This document shows positions 19,013 through 28,569 of a stretch of 64,000 nucleotides of DNA, piece by piece. Both the position numbers and the translations under genes were made by a program. This DNA comes from Pseudidiomarina sediminum DSM 21906 (lineage in GTDB: Bacteria > Pseudomonadota > Gammaproteobacteria > Enterobacterales > Alteromonadaceae), in contig NZ_AUHL01000007.1 in assembly GCF_000423165.1 (NCBI RefSeq), positions 1-64,000 on the forward strand, written 5' to 3'. How positions within the stretch are numbered: position 1 is the stretch's first letter; the number at the start of each line of letters is the position of its first letter. A model generated the notes under the pieces. The model was not told where the DNA came from. It ran no database searches and saw only the letters and a program-made list of their open reading frames with translations.

Positions 19013-19864
19013 TCAGAAAAGATACTTTGTTGCCCATTGTTGGGTTGCTGCAGCAAGCATTGTTGCTGGGTCATCGCTCAGCTCAATGGCATCTAGACCT
19101 AAAAACGCGAAGGCTGCGGCTAATTGCTCTGGCACCTTGTTATCGCATAATGCTGGCGCGTGATTCTGTTTACTCAATTTGCGGCCTTCTGGATCAAGGG
19201 CCAAAGGCACATGCATAAGGCGCGGTTGGCGCTCAGTGAACTGTTGCCACAAGGTCAGTTGCCAACTGCTGGCGGTGAGCAAATCGGCACCCCGGACAAT
19301 GTCGGTGACACCTTGGGCGATATCGTCCATGACCACGGCCAATTGATAGGTGTACAGCTGATCACGGCGAAACAAGACGAAGTCTTCATGGGCAAATTCC
19401 GCAGGAATATGCACCTCACCTTGCCAAGCATCTTGAAATGCGGTGACGGCTCGGTCATTGCGAAAGCGTATTGCGGCACCTTCGCTAGAGCGATGCTTGT
19501 CACGACAGTAGCCTGTGTAATGGGCGCCGCGTGCCTTAATCTGCTTACGCGTACAGGTACAATAATAGCAGAGTCCGCGGGCAGTTAAGGTTTCAATGGC
19601 CGCTTGATAGATAGGATCACGTTGCGATTGGTAAAGAATGTCACCATCCCAGTGCAACCCATGGGCTTCAAGCTGGCGTAAAATGGTGGTGTCGGCGTGG
19701 GCCACAGCGCGCGGTTTATCGACGTCTTCAATACGGACCAGCCAACGGCCGTGATGGGCTTTGGCATCGAGATAACTGGCGACGGCTGCAATGAGTGAGC
19801 CAAAATGAAGAGGCCCCGACGGCGTCGGGGCAAAACGTCCACAGTAGGGAAGCGGGGCAGCCAT
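19013..19864 (-). CDS. gluQ: Glutamyl-Q tRNA(Asp) synthetase
   Basis: A 283-residue truncated relative of glutamyl-tRNA synthetase. It attaches glutamate to the queuosine base at position 34 of tRNA(Asp). The HIGH-like site is in FAPTPSGPLHFGSL (11-24), Zn-type cysteines are in CYYCTC and GYCRD, and the KMSKS-like loop is KLSKQ. No anticodon-binding domain follows, as expected. It begins 1 bp after the dksA stop with no obvious ribosome site, so it likely depends on translation of dksA. Confidence 0.95.
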   Translation of the reverse strand: MAAPLPYCGRFAPTPSGPLHFGSLIAAVASYLDAKAHHGRWLVRIEDVDKPRAVAHADTTILRQLEAHGLHWDGDILYQSQRDPIYQAAIETLTARGLCYYCTCTRKQIKARGAHYTGYCRDKHRSSEGAAIRFRNDRAVTAFQDAWQGEVHIPAEFAHEDFVLFRRDQLYTYQLAVVMDDIAQGVTDIVRGADLLTASSWQLTLWQQFTERQPRLMHVPLALDPEGRKLSKQNHAPALCDNKVPEQLAAAFAFLGLDAIELSDDPATMLAAATQQWATKYLF

Positions 19865-19865
19865 A

Positions 19866-20318
19866 TTAGGCGCCGGTCATTTGCTTCTCTCGGATCTCTG
19901 CGAGGGTTTTACAGTCCACGCAAAGGTCAGCTGTTGGGCGTGCTTCTAAGCGACGGATACCGATTTCGATACCGCAAGAGTCACAGAAACCGAAATCATC
20001 TGCTTCAATTTTTTGCAGCGTTTTCTCGATTTTCTTGATCAGCTTACGCTCGCGGTCGCGGGTACGCAGTTCAAGGCTGAACTCTTCTTCTTGTGCCGCA
20101 CGATCCACAGGATCTGGGAAGTTAGCAGCTTCGTCTTTCATATGATGCACAGTGCGATCGACTTCTTCGCGCAATTGATTGCGCCAGACTTCCAAGATCT
20201 TGCGGAAGTGATCACGCTGCTTCTCGTTCATGTACTCTTCGTTCGGCTGTTCTTGATAAGGTTCCAAGCCAGCTTGTGCCAAAATGCCATGAGCTTTTTT
20301 CGGCGTTCCTTGAGGCAT
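19866..20318 (-). CDS. dksA: RNA polymerase-binding transcription factor DksA
   Basis: A 150-residue DksA that works with ppGpp at the RNA polymerase secondary channel. The coiled-coil tip keeps the DPVDRA pair Asp69 and Asp72. The four-Cys zinc finger is intact (C112, C115, C133, C136). Length matches E. coli (151). A strong aaaggagaac precedes the ATG. The dksA-gluQ-pcnB-folK order is conserved in gammaproteobacteria. Confidence 0.98.
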   Translation of the reverse strand: MPQGTPKKAHGILAQAGLEPYQEQPNEEYMNEKQRDHFRKILEVWRNQLREEVDRTVHHMKDEAANFPDPVDRAAQEEEFSLELRTRDRERKLIKKIEKTLQKIEADDFGFCDSCGIEIGIRRLEARPTADLCVDCKTLAEIREKQMTGA

Positions 20319-20367
20319 TGTGGTTCTCCTTTACGTGAGAAGGTCTTCAATTGAAAAAAGGCCGCTA

Positions 20368-20396
20368 CATATACCAGAAAGCGATCACCAGCGCAA
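20368..20396 (-). promoter_or_regulatory. Candidate dksA promoter
   Basis: On the minus strand TTGCGC (20391-20396) and TATATG (20368-20373) are 17 bp apart, about 50 bp before the dksA start. Both boxes are only moderate matches to sigma-70. Confidence 0.35.
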
Positions 20397-20407
20397 TTTA
20401 ATTTTGC

Positions 20408-21133
20408 TTATTTTTGCACCAGCAGTTCGCCAACCGGGTAAATGCCCTCATTAGTAATGCGGCACCTTAGTGCATAGAACTCTACGCCTTGCTGGGCCGC
20501 TTCGGCAGCGACCATAGCATACTTTGGATCACAATGTTCGGCGGCGCTGACCTGCTGCACCCCAGTGTGAAGCACACAGTAGACCACAACAGCGCGATGA
20601 CCTTCATGACACATCGTGATAAGACTACGTAAATGTTCACTGGCGCGTTGACTGACGGTATCAGGGAAATAACCCTGAGCCCCTTCGGCAAGGGTTACGC
20701 TTTTGACCTCAATAAAGATCTTCTGTTGTGCAGTGGTGATGCCTTGCCAATCAATACGGCGATTATCGTAGCCGTAGCGCTGTTCGGCGATCAGCTCGCT
20801 TAGTGAGCCAAGCCCCGGTAAGAGCGTTTGCTGTAACGCCTCGCCGACCACTTGGTTGGCACGTTGGGTATTGATACAAATCATCTCACCTGTACTGGTT
20901 TGCGCCAGTTCCCACGTGTAGCGATATTTGCGCTTCGGGTTGTTGGAGTCACTGAGCCACACGCGCATATCGGGCTCGGCGCAGCCGGTCATCGCGCCGG
21001 TATTTGGGCAGTGCACCGTCAGCGGATTTTCCGGGCAATTATGGTCTGCCCAGTCAGGATGATAGACGTCAGCAAGGAAGCGTTTATAGCGACGAACTAA
21101 AAAAGCCTCATGCAAGGGGTTGTCAAACAGCAT
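20408..21133 (-). CDS. sfsA: DNA/RNA nuclease SfsA
   Basis: A 241-residue SfsA protein. The family was named for sugar-fermentation stimulation and has since been linked to nuclease activity. Conserved blocks are YKRFLADV, HCPNTGAMTGC, KRKYRYTWELA and the active-site-like RRIDW...IFIEVKSVTLAE...GYFPDTVS. The ATG at 21133 is preferred, since gagg lies 6 nt before it. A second ATG at 21145 adds four residues but has no ribosome site. It is divergent from pepB. Confidence 0.92.
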   Translation of the reverse strand: MLFDNPLHEAFLVRRYKRFLADVYHPDWADHNCPENPLTVHCPNTGAMTGCAEPDMRVWLSDSNNPKRKYRYTWELAQTSTGEMICINTQRANQVVGEALQQTLLPGLGSLSELIAEQRYGYDNRRIDWQGITTAQQKIFIEVKSVTLAEGAQGYFPDTVSQRASEHLRSLITMCHEGHRAVVVYCVLHTGVQQVSAAEHCDPKYAMVAAEAAQQGVEFYALRCRITNEGIYPVGELLVQK

Positions 21134-21150
21134 TGTCAGCCTCATGTAGC

Positions 21151-21170
21151 TTAGATAGGATATCTATCTT
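21151..21170. promoter_or_regulatory. Dyad in the sfsA-pepB divergent region
   Basis: The arms agatag (21153-21158) and ctatct (21164-21169) flank gatat in the ~70-bp gap between two divergent genes. Size and place suit an operator or promoter-proximal hairpin. No known regulator site is recognised. Confidence 0.3.
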
Positions 21171-21204
21171 TTCGATTTCGCAACCATACTGGGGGCTGTT
21201 TAAC

Positions 21205-22494
21205 ATGTCTACTGCACTACCTGTTTTTGTTGTTCAAAGTGATTTCACTGATTCTGCCTGGAAAAAAAATGCACCGGCCATTATGACCGAGCAGGGCGCA
21301 ACCATTTATCTTGGTCAAAATGCGGCAGAGAATCTGCGCAAAATTCAAAAGGCAGGTCGCCAACTCGATAACCTCGGCGTTGCAGCAGTGAAGTTAAGCG
21401 GCGAGGGCTGGGGCTTTGATGAACAGTGGGCATTTGCCAACGGTTACACCGACACCCTCAGTAAGAACCAAATTCAGTGGGCTGATGGCGCAGATAAGCT
21501 GGCAGCCATGCGCAACATTGTGAACTGGTCGCGTGATTTAATTAACTTGCCACCGCAAGATATTTACCCAGAGTCGTTGTCACAGCGCGTTGCTGAGAAG
21601 TTGACGAGTCTTGCGCCAGAGCATGTGAGCCACCGCATTATTAAAGGTGACGAGCTGGCTCAAGAAGGTTGGATGGGGATTCATACGGTAGGCCGTGCCA
21701 GTGCACATGCGCCTTGTATGTTGGTGGTTGACTACAACCCAACCCAACAGGCCGATGCGCCTGTCGATACCGTCTTGATCGGGAAAGGTATTACGTTTGA
21801 CTCAGGTGGTTACAGCCTGAAAGCCAGCGAAGGTATGTTGGCGATGAAATGCGACATGGGCGGTGCAGCAACTGTCGCTGGCGCTTTGGCTATTGCGATT
21901 GAGCAGGGCTTACAAAAGCGTGTGCAACTGGTGCTTTGCTGCGCTGAAAACCTAGTAAGCGGTAATGCTTATAAGCTTGGCGATATCATTACCTACAAAA
22001 ATGGTACGACCGTTGAAGTGGTGAACACCGATGCTGAAGGGCGTTTGGTATTAGCTGATGGTCTATTGTTTGCCGGTGAAGTTGGCGCGAAGAAAGTCAT
22101 TGATGCGGCCACCTTAACCGGTGCTGCGCATGTTGCCGTGGGTAACGAATACAATGCCTTGTTTAGTGTCGACGATGACTATGCCAACCATGCCTTGAGC
22201 ACCGCTGCGGCACAGCGTGAAAACTTGTGGCGTTTGCCGTTGCAGCCATGGCACAAAGAGAATACACCGTCAGCCTTCGCTGATTGTGCCAATAGCCGCC
22301 CACAAAAAGGTGGTGGTGCAGGTGGTGCGAGCAACGCAGCGGGCTTCTTATTGCGCTTTGCACCAAATGATGGCCAAGGTTGGTTGCATTTTGATATTGC
22401 TGGCGCGTACAACAATAGTGCCAACAACATGTGGGCGACAGGTGCGACCGCATTGGGTGTGCGTACTATTGCGACGCTGCTGCAAGACGACTAA
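21205..22494 (+). CDS. pepB: Peptidase B, M17 leucyl aminopeptidase family
   Basis: A 429-residue cytosolic aminopeptidase that uses two metal ions. Ligands and catalytic residues are visible: K194 and D199 in LIGKGITFDSGG, K206, D217 in CDMGGAA, and D276/E278 in NTDAEGRL (274-281). It follows E. coli PepB (427 aa) along its length, including YNPT and the AGFL region, so PepB is preferred over PepA. The start is the ATG at 21205 behind gggggctg. The longer reading frame upstream overlaps sfsA and is not used. Confidence 0.94.
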   Translation: MSTALPVFVVQSDFTDSAWKKNAPAIMTEQGATIYLGQNAAENLRKIQKAGRQLDNLGVAAVKLSGEGWGFDEQWAFANGYTDTLSKNQIQWADGADKLAAMRNIVNWSRDLINLPPQDIYPESLSQRVAEKLTSLAPEHVSHRIIKGDELAQEGWMGIHTVGRASAHAPCMLVVDYNPTQQADAPVDTVLIGKGITFDSGGYSLKASEGMLAMKCDMGGAATVAGALAIAIEQGLQKRVQLVLCCAENLVSGNAYKLGDIITYKNGTTVEVVNTDAEGRLVLADGLLFAGEVGAKKVIDAATLTGAAHVAVGNEYNALFSVDDDYANHALSTAAAQRENLWRLPLQPWHKENTPSAFADCANSRPQKGGGAGGASNAAGFLLRFAPNDGQGWLHFDIAGAYNNSANNMWATGATALGVRTIATLLQDD

Positions 22495-22509
22495 GGTCGC
22501 GTTGGGGCG

Positions 22510-24966
22510 ATGGTGAACATCGACTCAAATTTACCGGTCGCTGCGTTACTGCCAAAGTTAATTGCGCAGCTACCGGGCTCTAAAGTAGTCCTACAAGCCC
22601 CGCCCGGGGCCGGTAAGTCGACGGCGTTGCCGCTTGCTTTGTTGGCAGCGCCGGCCTTTCAACAACAACGTATTTTATTACTGCAGCCGCGGCGTTTGGC
22701 GGCGATGTCGATTGCCCATTATTTAGCGCAGCAACTGAATGAACCAGTTGGGCAACGCGTGGGGTATCACGTTCGTGGCGAGCAAAAGTTTTCGGCCAGC
22801 ACCCAACTGGTGATCATGACCGAGGGGATGTTTGTGCAGTATCTGCAAAACGACCCTGAACTGACCGGCGTTGGCGCCGTACTCTTTGATGAGTTTCATG
22901 AGCGTAACCTCTACAGTGACTTAGGCTTGGCAATGCTGCTCGAGAGCCTTTGCTTGCGCGATGATTTAAGCCTACTGGTGATGTCTGCAACCTTACCCGC
23001 TACCGAAATTGCGACGTGGTTGGGTAGTGATACGCAAGTGCTGCAGTGTGAAGGGCGGCAGTATCCGATCACCACGCATTACCGGCCAGTGCCAACAAAT
23101 AGCGACTGGCGTGTGCACTGCGCACAGGTGATCAAAGAAGCTTTGGCACAAGCCCAGCAAGGGGTCTTGGTGTTTTTACCCGGTTGGCATGATATTCAAT
23201 GTGTAACCGAACTGTTAACAGATGCAGTTGCGGCGGATGTTTTGCCATTGCATCGGCAAATTTCGATGGCCGCACAGCAGCAGGCATTGGCCGCGCCAGC
23301 ACAGGGACATAAAAAAATCGTTTTGGCGACCAACATTGCCGAGACGAGCTTAACCATAGCCGGGATTGACGTGGTTGTGGACAGCGGGCGCGAGCGGCGC
23401 GCAATGTTTTATCCTCGCCACGGCATTCAGCGCTTGGTCACACAGCGCATCAGTCGCGCTGCGGCAACGCAACGCGCGGGCCGTGCGGGGCGTCTTGGCC
23501 CGGGCATCTGCTATCAACTTTGGGCCAGCAGTGATGCCCATGGAATGCGTGACTTTGATGCACCGGCTGTCGCGACAGAAGATCTCACGCAACTACTGTT
23601 GGAATGCAAACGCTGGGGCTCGGAAGTGCAGGAGTTGGCCTTCTTTAGCCCAGTAAATCAGGCGCATCTGCAAGCGGCACAACAGTTACTCCAGCAGCTA
23701 CAGATCGTCGATACGCGCGGTACTTTGACGGTACTAGGGCAACGGGTTGCAGCCTTTGGCGGGGACCCTCGCCTGGCGCGCATCGCCGTAGCCGTGCAAG
23801 ACGCTGATGCGCCAACACGCGCACGAGCAGCACTCTTGTTGGCGCAGTTAGAGGCACCGCTGCGGCAGGCCACACATTTTCCAGCGCCACTCGCACAACT
23901 TAAAGGTGAAACGCGACAGCGCTGGCAATGGTGGCGGAAGCAGCTCGGCGTAACGGACATCCCCGGTTCTATTGATGATGGACTCATGGCCGAGTTAGTG
24001 CTGTGGGGCTATCCTGATCGCATCGCGCGACGTCGTGGTTCAGGTCGTAGTTATTTGACGGCCTACGGTGGTGGCGTGCAATTTCATCAAAATGATCATC
24101 GTGAAGCTGGAACCTGGTTGGTGGCGTTGACGCTCAACTTCAGCGAGCGTCAGGCGGATGCCATCGTGGCGGATTACCTGCCGCTGCGCGCAGTAGACCT
24201 TGAACATCCTGCCCTCACTCATGAGTGGCACACCGAGTTAACTTTCGTTGGCCCCAAACAGCGGCTGCAAGCGGTTGAAGTGCAACGTCTAGGTGCGATT
24301 TTGTGCGCGCAGCGCGCCGCCAATAAGCAGCCAAGCGCTAGTGAGCGAGCTCAGTTGCTCTGTGACTATGTACGACAAAGCAGCGAAGGTTTCATTAACT
24401 TTACCGCAGCAGCGCCTTTGTTGGCGCGCATTGACGTTGCGCTGCGAGGGCTCACAGCTGCTGAGCGTGCTGACTGGCCTGCGTTTAGCTCGGCGGTGTT
24501 ACTGCAAAGCCTTGAGCAATGGGCTGTACCTTACTGGCAACAGATGGATAGCCTGGCTGACTTGCGGAGCTGGGACCCAACCCCAGCGTTGCTGGCGCGC
24601 CTTACGTATCCCCAGCAGCAATGTTTAGACGCGCTCTGTCCTACGCATTGGCAAGCACCAAGCGGCATTCGGCATCGTATTGACTATCTAGGTGAGCAAC
24701 CTAGTGTTGCGCTGAAACTGCAAGAGGTGTTTGGTGAGCCAGTATCACCAAGCATTTGTCGACAGCAGGTGACCCTAGTGTTGGAACTGCTTTCGCCGGC
24801 CGGTCGACCTTTGCAGCGCACTGCGGATTTAGCAAGTTTTTGGCAAAATGCTTATCAACTGGTAAAAAAAGAAATGAAAGGCAGGTATCCTAAGCACCCT
24901 TGGCCTGATGATCCGCTGCAAGCGCAGGCCACAGTGAAAACCAAACGGATGTTAAACAACCCCTAA
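22510..24966 (+). CDS. hrpB: ATP-dependent helicase HrpB
   Basis: An 818-residue DEAH-box helicase. Walker A PPGAGKST (31-38), motif II as DEFH (127-130), SAT, the helicase C motif TNIAETSLTI and QRAGRAGRLGPG are all there. The C-terminal half carries the HrpB-specific HA2/OB-like and HrpB-C domains. E. coli HrpB is of similar size (~809-824). It is 15 bp after pepB and 21 bp before mrcB, as often seen (hrpB-mrcB). Confidence 0.96.
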   Translation: MVNIDSNLPVAALLPKLIAQLPGSKVVLQAPPGAGKSTALPLALLAAPAFQQQRILLLQPRRLAAMSIAHYLAQQLNEPVGQRVGYHVRGEQKFSASTQLVIMTEGMFVQYLQNDPELTGVGAVLFDEFHERNLYSDLGLAMLLESLCLRDDLSLLVMSATLPATEIATWLGSDTQVLQCEGRQYPITTHYRPVPTNSDWRVHCAQVIKEALAQAQQGVLVFLPGWHDIQCVTELLTDAVAADVLPLHRQISMAAQQQALAAPAQGHKKIVLATNIAETSLTIAGIDVVVDSGRERRAMFYPRHGIQRLVTQRISRAAATQRAGRAGRLGPGICYQLWASSDAHGMRDFDAPAVATEDLTQLLLECKRWGSEVQELAFFSPVNQAHLQAAQQLLQQLQIVDTRGTLTVLGQRVAAFGGDPRLARIAVAVQDADAPTRARAALLLAQLEAPLRQATHFPAPLAQLKGETRQRWQWWRKQLGVTDIPGSIDDGLMAELVLWGYPDRIARRRGSGRSYLTAYGGGVQFHQNDHREAGTWLVALTLNFSERQADAIVADYLPLRAVDLEHPALTHEWHTELTFVGPKQRLQAVEVQRLGAILCAQRAANKQPSASERAQLLCDYVRQSSEGFINFTAAAPLLARIDVALRGLTAAERADWPAFSSAVLLQSLEQWAVPYWQQMDSLADLRSWDPTPALLARLTYPQQQCLDALCPTHWQAPSGIRHRIDYLGEQPSVALKLQEVFGEPVSPSICRQQVTLVLELLSPAGRPLQRTADLASFWQNAYQLVKKEMKGRYPKHPWPDDPLQAQATVKTKRMLNNP

Positions 24967-24987
24967 TCGAACGAAAGTGGAAGGTGT

Positions 24988-27234
24988 ATGCGTTACCTAT
25001 TGAGTTTGTTCATAAAGCTTGGCATTGCTGCGTTGGTAGCTGTGGTTTTTTATGCGATTTACTTAGATAGCTCACTCACCAAACGCTTCGCTAATGAACG
25101 CTACGAAGCTTCCGCGATTGTCTACGCCCGTCCGTTATCACTGCAGCCGTTGCAACCGTTACGGCAAGCGCAACTGCTGACCGAGCTTGAGCAACTCCGC
25201 TATCGTGAAAGTGCGTCACTCAGTGGCAGCGGAACTTATCGTCGCAGTGGCAACACGGTGGAAATTCACCGTCGTCCTTTTGACTTTTTAGACGGACCTC
25301 AGATGGCGCAGAAAGTGCGCGTGGTGTTTGACGGCGGCCGTATTCAACGGGTGGTAAGTCTGCCTGACGAACGGATGTTAGAGGAGTTTAAGCTCGATCC
25401 TTTGCTGTTGGGGCAGATCACTGGTGATGAAGGTGAAGACCGTTTGTTGGTTGGCTTGGAGCGTGTTCCGAGTCTGTTAATTGAAACCTTGTTACTGGTC
25501 GAAGATCGTGATTTTTATCATCACTCAGGCGTTTCGCTAAGCTCAATTGGGCGGGCGGCAATCGCTAACCTCGCGGCAATGGATACGGTCCAAGGTGGCA
25601 GCACCTTAACGCAGCAATTGGTCAAAAACCTCTACTTGACCCGTGAACGAACCTTGTGGCGCAAAGCCAATGAAGCTTTGATGGCACTGATCATCGATTT
25701 TCGCTTTAGCAAAAACGAGATCTTAGAAACGTATTTTAACGAAATCTATTTTGGTCAAGATGGTGGACGTGCAATTCACGGCATCGGCCTAGCGAGTCGC
25801 TTTTATTACGGCAAGCAAGTTGAAGAGCTGAGTCCAGCGGAAATTGCGATGTTGGTGGCGATTGTAAAGGGCCCCTCGTACTACAATCCGCACCGCTACC
25901 CTGAACGCGTGAAAGAACGTCGCGATATGATTTTGCAGCTGATGTTCGGCCAGCAATTGATTAGTCAGCAAACCTATTTAGCAGCGCTTGAAGAACGCGT
26001 TGTGGCTCCGAAAGTGGCACGCGCAGGGCGCGCCTCAGCGCCACATTATATGGCACAAGTAAAACAAGAAATGGATGCCATGCAACTGCCGAAAAGCTGG
26101 GCGAAGGATGGTTTGCGCGTCTTTACTTACTTTGATCCCATTGCCCAACGAGCGGCGGAGTTAAGTGTTACCGAGCAATTACCGCGCCTAAGTAAGCAAG
26201 CCGAGTTACAGGCTGCCGTGGTGGTAGCAAACCATCAGCAAGGTAGCCTTGTTGCACTGGTCGGCGATCGTGATCCCCAACAGGTCGGTTTTAATCGCGC
26301 CACCAGTGCGTTACGGCAAATTGGTTCACTGATTAAGCCGGTCACTTACGGCTTAGCTTTGGCGCAACCGCAACAGTATAGCTTAGCAACGGTGCTTGAA
26401 GATGCGCCGCTGCAGTTTGAGACTGAAACAGGGCAAATCTGGCAGCCGGAAAACTATGATGGGGAGTTTCGAGGCAATATTCTGCTTTACGATGCTTTGG
26501 TTGGGTCGCGAAATATTCCAGCGGTGCGATTAGGACTTGAGGTTGGCTTACCTGCCATTATCGAGACGTTACAAGCGTCGGGTGTGACCACGCCCATTCC
26601 AAAAGTGCCAGCATTGACGCTTGGCTCGGTTGAGTTATCGCCGGTGCAAGTGAGCGAGCTCTATGGTGTGTTCGCGCACTATGGCCGTTACCGTTCATTT
26701 AAAACCATCGCAGGATTGACCAATCACAGTGGCGTAGGCTTGTATGTGCATCGACCAAGCAGTGGCGTGTCTGTGTATGACCCATTAACGATTGAGTTAG
26801 TGAACTACGGTTTACGCGGGGTGGTCAATGAAGGTACCGGACGTCGCTTATTACAGCAATTTGGTCAAGATGCACTGGCGGGTAAAAGTGGTACCACCAA
26901 TGATTATCGCGATAGTTGGTTCGTTGCCTACGATGAGCACAACATTGTCACCGCTTGGCTTGGCCGTGATGACAACCAGCCGATCCATTTAACGGGCGCA
27001 ACAGGTGCTTTGCCAGTTGTTGCTTCGACGTTTTCGCAGCTTGGCGTGCGTCCGCGCGATGTTACACCGCCTGCACCGCTTGAAATGCGAGCCTTTCACC
27101 CTGAGAAAGGTGTGCAGATACCAATGAATTGCCGTTCGCAGCGTCGCTTTTTATCGCATCCGCAGCCGGTTGCTGAGGGGATGAATTGTGCTGGTGAGAT
27201 TGAAGAAAAATCGTGGTGGCAGCGAATTTTCTAG
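24988..27234 (+). CDS. mrcB: Penicillin-binding protein 1B
   Basis: A 748-residue bifunctional peptidoglycan synthase. One membrane helix at about 6-26 follows a very short cytoplasmic tail. A UB2H-like region (about 45-135) would meet the activator LpoB. The GT51 glycosyltransferase has E172 in LLLVEDRDFYHHSG and the QGGSTLTQQLVKN block. The transpeptidase has S447-L-I-K450, S507-R-N509 and K633-S-G. The last codons overlap the hemL terminator. The gene lies directly after hrpB. Confidence 0.97.
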   Translation: MRYLLSLFIKLGIAALVAVVFYAIYLDSSLTKRFANERYEASAIVYARPLSLQPLQPLRQAQLLTELEQLRYRESASLSGSGTYRRSGNTVEIHRRPFDFLDGPQMAQKVRVVFDGGRIQRVVSLPDERMLEEFKLDPLLLGQITGDEGEDRLLVGLERVPSLLIETLLLVEDRDFYHHSGVSLSSIGRAAIANLAAMDTVQGGSTLTQQLVKNLYLTRERTLWRKANEALMALIIDFRFSKNEILETYFNEIYFGQDGGRAIHGIGLASRFYYGKQVEELSPAEIAMLVAIVKGPSYYNPHRYPERVKERRDMILQLMFGQQLISQQTYLAALEERVVAPKVARAGRASAPHYMAQVKQEMDAMQLPKSWAKDGLRVFTYFDPIAQRAAELSVTEQLPRLSKQAELQAAVVVANHQQGSLVALVGDRDPQQVGFNRATSALRQIGSLIKPVTYGLALAQPQQYSLATVLEDAPLQFETETGQIWQPENYDGEFRGNILLYDALVGSRNIPAVRLGLEVGLPAIIETLQASGVTTPIPKVPALTLGSVELSPVQVSELYGVFAHYGRYRSFKTIAGLTNHSGVGLYVHRPSSGVSVYDPLTIELVNYGLRGVVNEGTGRRLLQQFGQDALAGKSGTTNDYRDSWFVAYDEHNIVTAWLGRDDNQPIHLTGATGALPVVASTFSQLGVRPRDVTPPAPLEMRAFHPEKGVQIPMNCRSQRRFLSHPQPVAEGMNCAGEIEEKSWWQRIF

Positions 27235-27245
27235 CTGCCACCACG
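27202..27245 (-). terminator. hemL intrinsic terminator inside the end of mrcB
   Basis: The 12-bp arms cgtggtggcagc (27212-27223) and gctgccaccacg (27234-27245) are perfectly complementary around a 10-nt loop. Read on the minus strand, the hairpin is followed by a T-rich run (tttttcttc), the layout of a Rho-independent terminator for hemL. The left arm and loop encode the last residues and stop of mrcB. On the plus strand there is no T run. Confidence 0.85.
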
Positions 27246-27253
27246 GCATGCTG

Positions 27254-28549
27254 TTAGCTCTTTAACGCTGCCAGCTCGGCAAAAGCCACTTTTGCTGCCG
27301 CCAGTGTTGCAGCAATATCTTCATCGCTGTGGACTGATGACATAAAGCCTGCTTCGAACGCTGAAGGCGCAAGGTAAACACCTTGATCGAGCATGCTGTG
27401 ATAGAAGTGGCGGAAGTGCTCCATATTGCACTCAGTCGCTTGTTGATAGCCCGTTACTTGTGCTTCTTTACTAAAGAAGAAACCAAACATTGAGCCTGCA
27501 CGATTAGTGGTAAATGGAATGCCCGCTTCATCGGCAAGCGCTTGCATGCCGTCAACTAAGGTTGCAACTTTCGCCGTCAGGAGTGGGTAAAGCGCTTCGT
27601 CACCAAGTTGCTCTAGCGCTGCTAAACCAGCAGCCATAGCTACCGGGTTACCTGAAAGGGTGCCGGCTTGATAGACCGGGCCCACTGGCGCGATGTAATC
27701 CATGATTTCAGCTTTACCGCCGAAGGCACCGACAGGCATACCGCCGCCGATCACTTTACCTAAGGTGGTCAGATCTGGGGTCACTTGGTAAAACTCTTGA
27801 GCACCACCTCGGGCGACGCGGAAGCCTGACATGACTTCATCAAAAATAAGTACGCTGCCGTACTGGTCACAAATTTCCCGTAAACCTTCCAAGAAGCCTG
27901 GTACTGGAGGAATACAGTTCATGTTTCCGGCCACTGGCTCAACAATGATGGTGGCAATGTCATCACCGTGCTCAGCAAAAATGGCGCGGACCGAGTCAAG
28001 GTCATTGAAGGTGACGGTTAAGGTGTGTTTTGCAAAGTCTTCAGGAATGCCTGGTGAGTTAGGTACGCCAAGCGTTAACGCACCTGAACCGGCTTTCACC
28101 AACAAGGCGTCAGCATGACCGTGGTAACAGCCTTCGAACTTCAAAATTTTGTCACGACCGGTGTAACCTCGCGCCAAACGGATTGCCGTCATAGTGGCTT
28201 CGGTGCCAGAGTTCACCATCCGCACCTTCTCGATCGAAGGCACAATCGACTTAATCTTCTCAGCCATGGTGATTTCACTGGCTGTTGGCGTACCAAAGCT
28301 CAAGCCTCGGTCGACAGCTGCATGTGTGGCTTCGCGAATAGCTGGGTTATTGTGACCAAGAATCATTGGTCCCCAAGAGCCAACGAAGTCGATGTAGCGT
28401 TTGCCATCGGCATCGTACATGTACGCACCATCAGCGCGTTCGATAAAAATAGGTGAGCCGCCGACACCATTAAAGGCGCGAACCGGTGAGTTAACGCCAC
28501 CTGGGATAGCTAACTGGGCTTGGGCAAATAAATCTTCAGATCGAGACAT
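27254..28549 (-). CDS. hemL: Glutamate-1-semialdehyde 2,1-aminomutase
   Basis: A 431-residue PLP enzyme that makes 5-aminolevulinate in the C5 haem pathway. The PLP lysine is K265 in [18 protein letters not shown]. Also present are [16 protein letters not shown] (113-128) and the cofactor Asp in [11 protein letters not shown] (234-244). The start has a ribosome site in the 20-bp gap to pyrB. Together with hemJ two genes upstream it gives the window two haem-synthesis genes. Confidence 0.97.
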   Translation of the reverse strand: MSRSEDLFAQAQLAIPGGVNSPVRAFNGVGGSPIFIERADGAYMYDADGKRYIDFVGSWGPMILGHNNPAIREATHAAVDRGLSFGTPTASEITMAEKIKSIVPSIEKVRMVNSGTEATMTAIRLARGYTGRDKILKFEGCYHGHADALLVKAGSGALTLGVPNSPGIPEDFAKHTLTVTFNDLDSVRAIFAEHGDDIATIIVEPVAGNMNCIPPVPGFLEGLREICDQYGSVLIFDEVMSGFRVARGGAQEFYQVTPDLTTLGKVIGGGMPVGAFGGKAEIMDYIAPVGPVYQAGTLSGNPVAMAAGLAALEQLGDEALYPLLTAKVATLVDGMQALADEAGIPFTTNRAGSMFGFFFSKEAQVTGYQQATECNMEHFRHFYHSMLDQGVYLAPSAFEAGFMSSVHSDEDIAATLAAAKVAFAELAALKS

Positions 28550-28569
28550 CGTGATCCTCTCTTTGTGAA

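Noticed and set aside
23132-23987. Several 80-109-codon frames antisense to hrpB
   Set aside because: They follow the GC-rich codon structure of hrpB and show no ribosome sites or family features.
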